From NCBI GenBank assembly GCA_046293075.1, contig JBKBPL010000002.1, forward strand, positions 62,001-126,000: a stretch of DNA of 64,000 nt, in the 5' to 3' direction. Source of the DNA: Ga0077530 sp046293075. Lineage in GTDB: Bacteria > Pseudomonadota > Alphaproteobacteria > Rhizobiales > Hyphomicrobiaceae. The translations under genes and the position numbers were made by a program. The stretch's first letter is position 1; every line of letters starts with the position of its first letter. Of the stretch, positions 7,974-16,455 are shown in pieces. Under the pieces are notes generated by a model. The model had not been told where the DNA came from and did no database searches. It was given only the letters and a program-made list of their open reading frames with translations.

Positions 7974-8354
7974 TCAGCAGTAATCCCAGTAGCCCTGCCG
8001 CTCATAGGGGTCCGCCCAGTACCAGCAGAGCCCCGGTGCCGGGGGAGCGTGCGCGTAGGCATAGTAGGCCGAACCAGCGAGCAGCGCGCCCAGCGCGATG
8101 CCGCCGACTATCGTCCCATAGTGCGGCCGGCGGTGCCAGCGGCGATGGGCGAGGTGGTTGCGATGCCAGCGCCTGTGCGCACGGTAGTGACGGCGGGGCT
8201 CCCAACGATCCCTGACCTCAACCGGCATCGAGGCCGCCCGGTCGATGGCCGCTGCGCTGGGCCCCGGTGAGAACGCAGCCGCGCTCGCCGGTGTCGGGAG
8301 AGCAAAGCCCGCGCCCGCGAGCGCAAATGCGGCCGCCATGAGTACCTTCTTCAT
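7974..8354 (-). CDS. Small secreted His/Arg-rich protein, unknown function
   Basis: A 126-residue protein with a clear Sec signal peptide: MKK, then a hydrophobic run to about residue 18, then the TPASAAA cleavage region near residue 25. The centre (residues 50-78) is dense in His, Arg and Trp (RRHYRAHRRWHRNH repeats). It is followed by a glycine-rich hydrophobic segment TIVGGIALGALLAG and a Cys-framed tail, GLCWYWADP..GYWDYC. Similar CWYW...YWDYC tails recur in uncharacterised Hyphomicrobiales proteins as far as I recall. The His clusters could bind metal or nucleic acid, but this is speculation. The gene stands alone, with GGGGATAA just ahead of the ATG. Confidence 0.75.
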   Translation of the reverse strand: MKKVLMAAAFALAGAGFALPTPASAAAFSPGPSAAAIDRAASMPVEVRDRWEPRRHYRAHRRWHRNHLAHRRWHRRPHYGTIVGGIALGALLAGSAYYAYAHAPPAPGLCWYWADPYERQGYWDYC

Positions 8355-8580
8355 GTGTTATCCCCTGATCTGATCCGCCGAGGAGGGTTGGCGGGGGTCC
8401 AGCCTGACAGGCCGAATCAAGCTTTGTGTTTTTGTATTTTCGGGTGCCGTGCGTCAGAAAGATGGCCCTCAGTTGAACGGCACATGACCAGCCCGATAAG
8501 CCAGCCGAGTATCGCGTTCACGGCCTTCACTGAAAAGTGATAATTGCTGTCAGGACAGATGCCGCGCGGGCGACCCCGGA

Positions 8581-9999
8581 TCACGAGCCCGCAACCGGAT
8601 CCGCCCACAGATCATAGGTGTCCGCCGCCGTAACTTTCGCGGTGAGCAGGTCGCCCGGCTTGAGACCGTCGGCGCCGTTGAGGAAAACGGAGCCGTCGAT
8701 TTCCGGCGCATCCCAGATCGAGCGGCCGACAGCGCCATCCTCGTCGACCGCGTCAATCAGGACCTGGATGGTCCGGCCGATACGCGAGGCCATGATCTCT
8801 TCCGAAATTCGCTGCTGCGCCTGCATGAGGCGGTGCCAGCGCTCTTCCTTGACCTCTTCCGGGACGGCGCCTTCAAGCGCGTTCGCCGCGGCACCGGCAA
8901 CCGGCTCGTATTTGAAGCAGCCGACGCGATCGAGGCGCGCCGCGCCGAGCCAGTCGAGCAGGTGCTGGAAATCCGCCTCCGTCTCGCCCGGAAAGCCCAC
9001 AATGAAGGTTGAGCGAATGGCGAGGTCGGGACAAACGCGGCGCCAGGACTCGAGGCGGTCGAGCGTCTTAGCGCCGGCCGCTGGGCGCCGCATGGCCTTC
9101 AGCACATTCGGGCTCGCGTGCTGGAAGGGAATGTCGAGATAGGGAAGGACCTTCCTCTCGGCCATGAGCGGGATGACCCGGTCGACGTGCGGATAGGGAT
9201 AGACGTAGTGGAGGCGCACCCAGGCGCCGAGTCCGCCCAGAGCCCGCGCAAGATCGAGGAAGCGGGCGGCGAGTGGCGCGCCTTTCCAGGAGCTCGTCGC
9301 GTATTTGAGATCGAGGCCGTAGGCGCTCGTATCCTGGCTGATGACGAGCAGTTCCTTCACGCCCGCCTGCACGAGGCGTTCGGCCTCGGCCATCACGTGG
9401 CTCGCGGGCCGGCTCACGAGATCACCGCGTAACGAGGGGATGATGCAGAACGAGCAGCGGTTGTTACAACCTTCCGAGATCTTCAGGTAGGCATAGTGAC
9501 GCGGGGTGAGGCGCAGCCCCTCGGGCGGCACGAGATCGAGGAAGGGATCGTGCAGCGGCGGCACGGCGTCGTGCACTGCTTCCATGACCGCCTCATACTG
9601 GTGCGGCCCGGTGATCGCGAGCACACCCGGGTGGGCCTGGCGGATCGCGTCCTTCTCGACGCCGAAGCAGCCCGTAACGATGACGCGGCCATTCTCGGCC
9701 ATGGCCTCGCCGATGGCGTCGAGGCTCTCCTGCTTGGCGGAGTCAAGGAAACCGCAGGTATTGACGAGCACCACGTCAGCGCCCTCGTAGTCGCGGGCGA
9801 TCTGGTAGCCCTCGGCCCTAAGGCGCGTGATGATGCGCTCGGAATCGACCAGCGCCTTGGGGCAGCCGAGCGAGACGAAGCCGACCTTGGGCGGCGCCTT
9901 GGTCTTGCGCAGCCGGGGGCCAGCTGCGGCCCTCGGCAGCGGCTTGGAGGTCGGTTTCGCGGCGCGACGGGCCGTTCGCAAGGTCTTGGCTTCGCTCAT
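8581..9999 (-). CDS. rimO: Ribosomal protein S12 methylthiotransferase RimO
   Basis: A 472-residue radical SAM methylthiotransferase that modifies an aspartate of ribosomal protein S12. The N-terminal UPF0004 domain has three cluster cysteines, C46 (SLGCPKALVDSE), C82 (NTCGFLD) and C111 (TGCFG). The radical SAM cluster is C178-x3-C182-x2-C185 (EGCNNRCSFC). The C-terminal TRAM domain (from about residue 400) ends GDLLTAKVTAADTYDLWAD, typical of RimO rather than MiaB. The ATG at 9999 (MSEAKTLR) is preferred. The first 35 residues are a basic, Ala/Pro-rich extension not seen in E. coli RimO. Confidence 0.95.
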   Translation of the reverse strand: MSEAKTLRTARRAAKPTSKPLPRAAAGPRLRKTKAPPKVGFVSLGCPKALVDSERIITRLRAEGYQIARDYEGADVVLVNTCGFLDSAKQESLDAIGEAMAENGRVIVTGCFGVEKDAIRQAHPGVLAITGPHQYEAVMEAVHDAVPPLHDPFLDLVPPEGLRLTPRHYAYLKISEGCNNRCSFCIIPSLRGDLVSRPASHVMAEAERLVQAGVKELLVISQDTSAYGLDLKYATSSWKGAPLAARFLDLARALGGLGAWVRLHYVYPYPHVDRVIPLMAERKVLPYLDIPFQHASPNVLKAMRRPAAGAKTLDRLESWRRVCPDLAIRSTFIVGFPGETEADFQHLLDWLGAARLDRVGCFKYEPVAGAAANALEGAVPEEVKEERWHRLMQAQQRISEEIMASRIGRTIQVLIDAVDEDGAVGRSIWDAPEIDGSVFLNGADGLKPGDLLTAKVTAADTYDLWADPVAGS

Positions 10000-10057
10000 G
10001 GCGCGGGCTTGTAGCCGTTCCATCGAGCCTTGTCATGGCCCGAGGGGATGCAGCGGG

Positions 10058-10705
10058 TCAGCCATTCCGGTCTTTTTCCGCCGCGGTCGCGACGAAATCG
10101 GCGACCTTGGAGTCCGCTGCGCCGCCACGGGTTCTGAGCCCGGCGACCACGCCGTCGCGGTCCGGCAACTCGCGGTTCTGGCTCATCTTGGCCTTGCCCT
10201 CGAGCCGTTCGATCGTGAAGCGGATGCCGACGATGCCGCGCGAGAGCATCTCGATGAAATTGCCCGGTGCATCGCTCGTGGCCCACGGCGCCGGCGTGCC
10301 AGTCTCCTGTTGATCGGTGAGCTCGCCGACATGCCGCACCAGCCAAGCGCGGTCATCGACGATGTCAGCAGTTCCGTGGGCGTGCACGACGGCATAGTTC
10401 CACGTGGGCACGACCCTGCCGTGCGCGGCCTTGGAGGGGTACCAGGCGGGTGTGATGTAAGCCTCGGGGCCGGTGAATATGAGAAGTCCGCGACCGTTCT
10501 CGGCGATGGCCTTCCAGTGCGGGTTGGCGCGCGCCATATGGCACTCGACGACGCCGAGCGCCCCTTCGTTCTTGAGCGCGGTCGGCAGATGCGTGACCTC
10601 GAAGCCGTGCTCACGCGTGGTGATGAGCGCGGCGAATGGATAGGCCCGCATGAGCGCGTGCTGCTCAGTGACATCGCCCAGCCGATAGTGTTCCGGAACG
10701 TACAT
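10058..10705 (-). CDS. FMN-binding PaiB-family protein
   Basis: A 215-residue protein of the PaiB/FMN-binding split-barrel family (transcriptional regulator in Bacillus; often of unknown role elsewhere). It starts MYVPEHYRLGD and has the family signatures PFAALITT, THLPTAL, GVVECHMARANPHWK and PTWNYAVVHAHGTA. The ATG at 10705 is preceded by GAGGGAAGA. It lies 25 nt upstream of the valS stop on the same strand, so it may be transcribed with valS. PaiB proteins lack a classical DNA-binding domain, so a flavin-dependent enzymatic function is also possible. Confidence 0.88.
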   Translation of the reverse strand: MYVPEHYRLGDVTEQHALMRAYPFAALITTREHGFEVTHLPTALKNEGALGVVECHMARANPHWKAIAENGRGLLIFTGPEAYITPAWYPSKAAHGRVVPTWNYAVVHAHGTADIVDDRAWLVRHVGELTDQQETGTPAPWATSDAPGNFIEMLSRGIVGIRFTIERLEGKAKMSQNRELPDRDGVVAGLRTRGGAADSKVADFVATAAEKDRNG

Positions 10706-10730
10706 CGCAGTTCTTCCCTCGAGGACAAAT

Positions 10731-13610
10731 TCAGGCCGCCGCCTCCACGCGGGCAAGCGCAGCCTTCAGCTTTTCCTGACGCGCCTCGAAATCCGACTGG
10801 CGCTCACGCAATTCGTCGATGACCTCTTCGGGCGCCTTGGCCATGAACTGCGGATTCGCGAGCCGGTCCGTCACCTTCTTGATTTCGATCACGGTCTTGT
10901 CAATTTCCCTGGCCAGCCGCTTGGCTTCCGCGTCCATGTCGATGATGCCGGCGAGCGGGAGCGCTGCCGTCGTCTCGCCAACGACGATCTGCGCGGCGCC
11001 CTTGGGGGCGGCGCTTTCGAAGGAGATCGACTCGAGGCGGGCGAGGCGGATGAGCGTTTCGCTGTGCCGCTCGGCCCGCGTGCGCGTTCCAGGGTCGGCA
11101 TTGACGAGCACGAGCGGCACCTTCGCTGCGGCTGGCACATTCATTTCGGCGCGCACCGAGCGGACTTCCGAGACGAGCGACACGATCCAGCCGATCTCCA
11201 CATCCGCCTCGGGGTCGGAGAGCCCGAGCAGGCGCGGCCAGGGCGCCAGTGCGAGCAGCGTGTCCCGCTCAGGCCCGTGTTCGCCGGTCTTGGCCCACAG
11301 CTCTTCCGTGATGAAGGGCATGAAGGGATGGAGCAGCGGCAGGATCTGGTCGAGGACCCAGGCGGCCGTCGCTTGAGTCTCGGCCTTTGCCGCGGCGTCG
11401 CTCCCCGTGAGCAGCGGCTTTGCCAGCTCGAGATACCAGTCGCAGAAGACGCCCCAGACGAACTGGTAGGCGGCGCCGGCGGCCTCGTTGAACTTGTACG
11501 CCTTGAGCGCGGTCTCGACATCGCCGGCCGCTCGCTCCGTCTCGCCCGCAATCCAGCGGTTGAGCCTATGCTTCATCGCCTTCGGATCGAAGCCGGCGAC
11601 GCGGCGGCACTCGTTCATCTCAAGGAAGCGCGCCGCATTCCAGAGCTTGGTTGCGAAGTTGCGGTAGCCCTCGACGCGTGCGGTCGTGAGCTTGACGTCA
11701 CGTCCCTGGGTTGTGAGCGCGGCGAGCGTGAAGCGCAGCGCGTCGGCGCCGTATTTCTCGATGAGCTCGAGCGGGTCCATGACATTGCCGAGCGTCTTCG
11801 ACATCTTGCGGCCCTTCTCGTCGCGGACGAGGCCGTGAATGAATACGTCGCGGAAGGGGACCTCCTTCATGAAGTGCGTGCCCATCATCATCATGCGGGC
11901 AACCCAGAAGAAGATGATGTCGAAGCCCGTGACGAGGCAGCTCGTCGGATAGAAGCGGGCGAGCTCCTTCGTCTCCTCGGGCCAGCCGAGCGTCGAGAAA
12001 GGCCAGAGCGCGGACGAGAACCACGTGTCGAGCACGTCGGGGTCGCGCGTAAGCGTTATATCCCCTCTCCCCCCACTTACGGGGAGAGGGTCAGGGTGAG
12101 GGGCGGCGGTCGATGCCGACGTTTGCGTATGTGGCCGCCCCTCATCCCGGCCTTCTCCCCGCTCGCGGGGAGAAGGAGAAGAGGCGTAGTACTTCTCGGC
12201 CTGAGCAAAGGCCTCCGCTTCATCGTGGGCGACAAAGACTTTGCCGTCCGGCCCATACCACGCCGGAATCTGATGCCCCCACCAGAGCTGGCGCGAGATG
12301 CACCAGGGTTGGATGTTCTCAAGCCAGCGGAAGTAGTCGGCGGCGTACTTCTCGGGGACGAAGGTCGTCTTGCCCGCGCGGACGGCGTCCATGGCGGGCT
12401 TCGCGAGAGTCGCGGCATCTACGTACCACTGGTCGGTCAGCCACGGCTCGACGACGGCATCGCCGCGCTGGGCGTGCGGGACCGCATGCGTGTGCGGCTC
12501 GATCTTCTCGAGGACGCCGGCGCCCGCGAGGTCGGCAACGACCTTCGCGCGCGCCGCGAAGCGATCGAGGCCGCGATAGGCTTGCGGCGCGTTCTCGTTG
12601 ATCCTCGCCGTAGCATCCAGGATGTTGATGACATCGAGCCCGGTGCGCTTGCCGACCTCCCAGTCATTGAAGTCATGCGCCGGCGTGATCTTGACGGCGC
12701 CCGTGCCCTTCTCGGGGTCGGCGTAGGTGTCGGCGACGATCGGAATCGCGCGGCCGACGAGCGGCAGGATGCACTTCTTGCCGATGAGGTGCCTGAGCTT
12801 CTCGTTGTCCGGATGAATGGCGACACCGGTATCGCCGAGCATGGTCTCGGGCCGCGTCGTGCCGACCGTCACGAACCCAGATGGATCCCCCGCGATCGGA
12901 TAGCGGATGTAGTACATGTGCCCGTTCGGATCGCGCGCCAGCACCTTGGCCAGCGCCGCCCCGTCGAAGGGAACGGGGTTGCCCTCCTTGTCCTTAAGGT
13001 CCGATGACCACTTGAACGAGCCCGTGTGCTCGCGTTGCTCAACCTCCAGGTCCGAGATGGCCGACTGGAACTCCGGGTCCCAATTGACGAGCCGTTTGTC
13101 GCGGTAGATGAGACCCTGCCGGTAGAGATCGACAAAGACCTTCAGGACAGCCCGCGAGAGCCCCTCGTCCATGGTGAACCGCTCACGGCTCCAGTCGCAG
13201 GAGGCGCCGAGACGCTTCAATTGGTTGAGGATCATGCCGCCCGACTGGCGCTTCCACTTCCAGACTTCCTCGACGAACTTCTCGCGGCCGAGGTCCTGAT
13301 ACTGGATCTGGCGATCGGCGAGCTGGCGCGTGACGACGAGCTGGGTGGCAATGCCGGCGTGATCCGTGCCCGGCTGCCAGAGCACGTCCTTGCCCAACAT
13401 GCGGTGGTAGCGGCAGAGAATGTCCTGCAACGTGTTGTTGAGGGCGTGCCCGATATGGAGCGAGCCGGTCACATTCGGCGGCGGGATGACGATGCAATAG
13501 GTCTCGGCCCCGGCGCGATCCGGACGGCCGGCCTTGAAGGCGTCGGCCTTCTCCCAGTCCGCGTGGACGCGCGCCTCGATCTCGGCGGGCGAGTAGGTCT
13601 TCTCGAGCAT
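10731..13610 (-). CDS. valS: Valyl-tRNA synthetase with an in-frame repeat insertion
   Basis: A 959-residue class I aminoacyl-tRNA synthetase. HIGH motif at residues 52-55 (GSLHIGHALNN) and the KMSKS-type motif as KGRKMSKTLGN. The CP1 editing region has GTTRPETMLGDTGVAIHP, and DVLDTWFSSALWPFSTLGWP is intact. The C-terminal coiled coil runs from about residue 890 (EAKRLAREIDKTVIEIKK). Residues 477-513 or so (SPSPRERGEG ... PHPDPLPVSGGRG) are foreign to the family. They are encoded by a palindromic repeat element at 12063-12176, inserted in frame just before the DTWFSS segment. The ATG at 13610 fits the usual N-terminus (MLEKTYSPAEIE). Interrupting an essential gene without a frameshift implies the insert is tolerated as a surface loop. 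Confidence 0.95.
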   Translation of the reverse strand: MLEKTYSPAEIEARVHADWEKADAFKAGRPDRAGAETYCIVIPPPNVTGSLHIGHALNNTLQDILCRYHRMLGKDVLWQPGTDHAGIATQLVVTRQLADRQIQYQDLGREKFVEEVWKWKRQSGGMILNQLKRLGASCDWSRERFTMDEGLSRAVLKVFVDLYRQGLIYRDKRLVNWDPEFQSAISDLEVEQREHTGSFKWSSDLKDKEGNPVPFDGAALAKVLARDPNGHMYYIRYPIAGDPSGFVTVGTTRPETMLGDTGVAIHPDNEKLRHLIGKKCILPLVGRAIPIVADTYADPEKGTGAVKITPAHDFNDWEVGKRTGLDVINILDATARINENAPQAYRGLDRFAARAKVVADLAGAGVLEKIEPHTHAVPHAQRGDAVVEPWLTDQWYVDAATLAKPAMDAVRAGKTTFVPEKYAADYFRWLENIQPWCISRQLWWGHQIPAWYGPDGKVFVAHDEAEAFAQAEKYYASSPSPRERGEGRDEGRPHTQTSASTAAPHPDPLPVSGGRGDITLTRDPDVLDTWFSSALWPFSTLGWPEETKELARFYPTSCLVTGFDIIFFWVARMMMMGTHFMKEVPFRDVFIHGLVRDEKGRKMSKTLGNVMDPLELIEKYGADALRFTLAALTTQGRDVKLTTARVEGYRNFATKLWNAARFLEMNECRRVAGFDPKAMKHRLNRWIAGETERAAGDVETALKAYKFNEAAGAAYQFVWGVFCDWYLELAKPLLTGSDAAAKAETQATAAWVLDQILPLLHPFMPFITEELWAKTGEHGPERDTLLALAPWPRLLGLSDPEADVEIGWIVSLVSEVRSVRAEMNVPAAAKVPLVLVNADPGTRTRAERHSETLIRLARLESISFESAAPKGAAQIVVGETTAALPLAGIIDMDAEAKRLAREIDKTVIEIKKVTDRLANPQFMAKAPEEVIDELRERQSDFEARQEKLKAALARVEAAA
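12063..12176. repeat. Composite palindromic repeat element inside valS
   Basis: Three nested or adjacent palindromes. The first is CCCTCTCCCC (12063-12072) with GGGGAGAGGG (12081-12090). The second is an outer arm GGGTGAGGGGCGGC (12094-12107) pairing, with one extra base, with GCCGCCCCTCATCCC (12134-12148). The third is CCTTCTCCCCG (12151-12161) with CGGGGAGAAGG (12166-12176). It is translated within valS. The same first palindrome recurs downstream of another gene at 46584-46611. This is the behaviour of a mobile or amplified REP/RPE-like element. Confidence 0.85.
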
Positions 13611-13799
13611 GTCTTTGCCGTATCCGTCGATCAGGAATTGCGGTGGCCGGTCGTACGCTTGGCCGCCGCTGCCTGTCAACGTGCCGGCTGCTGCCCCGCG
13701 ACACCGGGAAACAACGATCAGACCAAGGAGGCGCTTGCGCGGGCCCGCGCCTGCGTAGACCATAGGGCCTCTGAATAATCACAACATGGAGGAAGCGTC

Positions 13800-14015
13800 A
13801 TGGCAGGCAGGAAGGTGGTTCGGGTCCGCGTGGATCCCGAGAAGTGCCAGGGGCATAACCGCTGCAAGGCCCTGGCACCGGCGCTCTTCGAGCTCGATGA
13901 GTACGGCAACGCAAAGGAGATCGGCGACGGGGTGGTGCCCGAGGAGCACCTGGAGGCCGCCTATCTGGCGCGCGCCAACTGCCCCGAGATGGCCGTCGAG
14001 ATCATCGAGGAATAG
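13800..14015 (+). CDS. Small ferredoxin, P450 redox partner, [3Fe-4S] type
   Basis: A 71-residue cytoplasmic ferredoxin. Cluster ligands are C16, C22 and C61 in CQGHNRC...CP, with histidine H19 at the position where a classical 4Fe-4S ferredoxin has its second cysteine. This Cys-x2-His-x2-Cys pattern is the known hallmark of P450-associated single-cluster ferredoxins. It ends 9 nt before the cytochrome P450 gene, so the two are almost certainly a redox pair. A ribosome binding site (GGAGGAAGCGTC) lies just before the ATG. No ferredoxin reductase is encoded nearby; it must come from elsewhere. Confidence 0.92.
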   Translation: MAGRKVVRVRVDPEKCQGHNRCKALAPALFELDEYGNAKEIGDGVVPEEHLEAAYLARANCPEMAVEIIEE

Positions 14016-14024
14016 GAGGCGGTC

Positions 14025-15227
14025 ATGGCTCAGGACACCACGCGCACCCGCCCCCCGGTCACGGACTGGACGACCGACTGGGACCATCTGGATCCCCGCT
14101 GGCGCGACGACCCCTACCCGATCTGGCGGGAGCTGCGCGAGAAATGCCCGATCGCGCACACCGAGCGCTACCTCGGCGCGTATCTGCCGACGAGCTATGC
14201 CGCGGTCAAAGCGATCGCCTACGACACGAAGAGCTTCTCATCCCGGCGCGTGGTCGTGCGCGAGGTGCGGCCCGAGCCGGTGATACCATCCCCACCGATC
14301 ACGTCCGATCCGCCCCACCACAAGCCGGTCAAGCAGCTCCTCCTGCCGCCCTTTACGCCCGACGAGATGAAGAAGCTGGAGCCGCGGGCCCGGGCCATCT
14401 GCAACGAGCTCATCGACAAATTCATTGCTGACGGACGCTGCGATGCCGCACAGGCGTACACGCGTCATATTCCGGTGCGGGTCATCGCCCACATGCTCGA
14501 TGTGCCGGAGAGCGATGGCGATCAGTTCATCCAGTGGATTCACGAGATCTTGGAGCTCGGCATTACCGACGACGATATACTGACAAAGGCCGTGCACGAG
14601 ATGACCGCCTACTTCGCCGGGTATGTCGCGGCGCGGACGCAAAAGCCGGGCGAGGACCTCATCAGCCGCATCATCATGGCGCGGCGCGATGGCGAGCCGC
14701 TACCGCCGGAGCACGCGCTCGGCATGATCCGGCTGCTTCTCATCGCGGGCATCGATACCACCTGGAGCGCGATCGGCTCGAGCCTCTGGCATCTCGCCAA
14801 GACGCCGGCCGACCGACAGCGGCTCATCGCCGAGCCGCAGCTCATGCCGACCGCGATCGAGGAATTCCTGCGCGCCTATGCGCCAGTCACCATGGCCCGC
14901 GAGGTCGTGAAGGACACGGTGATTGAAGGCTGCCCGATCAAGGCCGGCAACATGGTGCTGTTGTCGTTCCCGGCGGCGAACCGTGATCCAGCGATGTTTC
15001 CGGATGCCGACAAGGTGGTGATCGATCGCAAGGAGAACCGCCACTCGGCCTTCGGCCTCGGCATTCATCGCTGCGTCGGCTCGAACCTGGCGCGCCTCGA
15101 GATGACCGTCGCGATCGAGGAATGGTTGAAGCGGATCCCCGAGTTCCACCTCGATCCGGCAATCCCGGTCAGGTGGTCCGAGGGAACCGTGCGCGGACCA
15201 CGCCAGCTCCCGCTCGTCTTCGGCTAA
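14025..15227 (+). CDS. Cytochrome P450 monooxygenase
   Basis: A 400-residue soluble bacterial-type P450 with no membrane anchor. The heme-binding loop is FGLGIHRCVG with axial cysteine C350. The oxygen-activation I-helix motif is A241-G-I-D-T-T246, and the ExxR pair is in the EEFLRAY region. The order and spacing are standard. It pairs with the ferredoxin immediately upstream. The substrate is not predictable from sequence, and the CYP subfamily cannot be named here. A radical SAM enzyme and a YkgJ-like protein follow on the same strand, so the P450 may act in a small modification or biosynthesis pathway. Confidence 0.95.
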   Translation: MAQDTTRTRPPVTDWTTDWDHLDPRWRDDPYPIWRELREKCPIAHTERYLGAYLPTSYAAVKAIAYDTKSFSSRRVVVREVRPEPVIPSPPITSDPPHHKPVKQLLLPPFTPDEMKKLEPRARAICNELIDKFIADGRCDAAQAYTRHIPVRVIAHMLDVPESDGDQFIQWIHEILELGITDDDILTKAVHEMTAYFAGYVAARTQKPGEDLISRIIMARRDGEPLPPEHALGMIRLLLIAGIDTTWSAIGSSLWHLAKTPADRQRLIAEPQLMPTAIEEFLRAYAPVTMAREVVKDTVIEGCPIKAGNMVLLSFPAANRDPAMFPDADKVVIDRKENRHSAFGLGIHRCVGSNLARLEMTVAIEEWLKRIPEFHLDPAIPVRWSEGTVRGPRQLPLVFG

Positions 15228-15259
15228 GGCGGAGAGATAAAGTCAATGTGAGTTGGTTG

Positions 15260-15286
15260 CGCCGCACGCCATGCTAGCGTGCGGCG
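15260..15286 (+). other. Perfect hairpin between P450 and radical SAM genes
   Basis: CGCCGCACGC (15260-15269) and GCGTGCGGCG (15277-15286) form a 10-bp perfect stem with a 7-nt loop, 32 nt after the P450 stop and 11 nt before the radical SAM ATG. No U-run follows, so it is more likely an attenuating, processing or translation-control structure than a full terminator. Confidence 0.6.
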
Positions 15287-15297
15287 ACGGTTGAAAC

Positions 15298-16314
15298 ATG
15301 CAGGGAGAGGGCGCGGTGGCGCTAGCCGACGCTGAGGGAATAGTCGCCAGAAAGGCAGGATCAAAGCAGGCGAAGTTCACAGATCCGGATTGGACAGCAG
15401 GCGGCGAGCGGCGCGCGAGCGTTGGGCTCGTCGCTCTCCAGACGCTATGGTTCAACACCGGGACGCTCTGCAACATCACCTGCCGCAACTGTTACATCGA
15501 ATCGAGCCCGAGCAACGATCGCCTCGTCTACCTCACGGCCGAAGAAGTGCGCGTCTTCCTCGACGAGATCGCGCGCAACGGGCTTGCCACGACCGAGATC
15601 GGCTTCACCGGCGGCGAGCCGTTCATGAACCCCGACATCATTGCGATGCTCGACGTGGCGCTCGCGCGCGGCTTTCGCGTTCTCGTGCTCACAAACGGGC
15701 TCCAGCCCATGCTGCGACCGCGCCTGGAGAAGGGCCTCAAGGGCTTGCGCGCCGCGTATGGCGACCGCCTCACCCTGCGCGTCAGCCTCGATCACTACAC
15801 GCGTGAGCTTCATGAAGCCGAGCGCGGCCCGCGCACGTTTGCCAGGTCGCTCGAAGCCATCGACTGGCTCTGCGAGGAGGGCTTCAAGACCGCCATCGCG
15901 GGACGCGCCCGCTGGAACGGCTCCGAGGCCGACCTGCGGGCCGGCTACGCGGCGCTTATTGCAGAGCGTGGCTGGCGGGTCGATATTGACGATCCCTTGG
16001 AGCTCGTGCTGCTCCCTGAGATGGACGGCAGCCGCGACGTGCCCGAAATCAGCGTGGGATGCTGGCAGATCCTCGGCAAGAACCCGGGCGACCTGATGTG
16101 CGCCAAGAGCCGCATGATCGTCAAATACAAGGGTGACGCGCAGCCGACGGTCGTTCCCTGCACACTGCTGCCGTATGAGCGCGCCTTTGGGATGGGGGCG
16201 ACACTCGCCGAGGCGGCAAGAGCCCATGGCGGCATGTTCGATGAAGGGCGGGTCAAGCTGTGCCACCCGCACTGCGCCAAGTTCTGTGCTCTCGGCGGCG
16301 GGAGCTGCTCCTAG
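15298..16314 (+). CDS. Radical SAM enzyme with extra C-terminal cysteines
   Basis: A 338-residue radical SAM protein. The [4Fe-4S] SAM-binding motif is C58-x3-C62-x2-C65 (CNITCRNCYIESSP), followed by the GGEP motif in EIGFTGGEPFMNPD and a TNG motif in LVLTNGLQPML. Near the end a second cluster-like arrangement, LCHPHCAKFCALGGGSC, plus the earlier PCTLLPYER cysteine suggests an auxiliary Fe-S site, although it does not fit the classical SPASM spacing. The ATG at 15298 is preceded by the hairpin rather than by a strong ribosome binding site. The role is unknown; the location after the ferredoxin/P450 pair suggests a shared pathway. No precursor-peptide gene was recognised nearby. Confidence 0.88.
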   Translation: MQGEGAVALADAEGIVARKAGSKQAKFTDPDWTAGGERRASVGLVALQTLWFNTGTLCNITCRNCYIESSPSNDRLVYLTAEEVRVFLDEIARNGLATTEIGFTGGEPFMNPDIIAMLDVALARGFRVLVLTNGLQPMLRPRLEKGLKGLRAAYGDRLTLRVSLDHYTRELHEAERGPRTFARSLEAIDWLCEEGFKTAIAGRARWNGSEADLRAGYAALIAERGWRVDIDDPLELVLLPEMDGSRDVPEISVGCWQILGKNPGDLMCAKSRMIVKYKGDAQPTVVPCTLLPYERAFGMGATLAEAARAHGGMFDEGRVKLCHPHCAKFCALGGGSCS

Positions 16315-16455
16315 CCTGATGTTCGCCGCTCGGCCGGCCGGGGAGGGGGCTGACGCGCGTGCCGGCGCCGGGGGCCGGCTGTGGCCGGGCTCGCCCTGGG
16401 GCCGCAACCGGGGTAGGCTCGCGGGCATCCGGGTCAGCAGAGGTTTCATCCACGC

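Noticed and set aside
11064..13007. A 647-codon open frame opposite valS
   Set aside because: Shadow of valS; composition is random GC-rich translation and valS is certain.
13733..13750. GCGCGGGCCCGCGC palindrome in the valS/ferredoxin spacer
   Set aside because: Short self-complementary runs are expected by chance at this GC content; no second half or spacing pattern.
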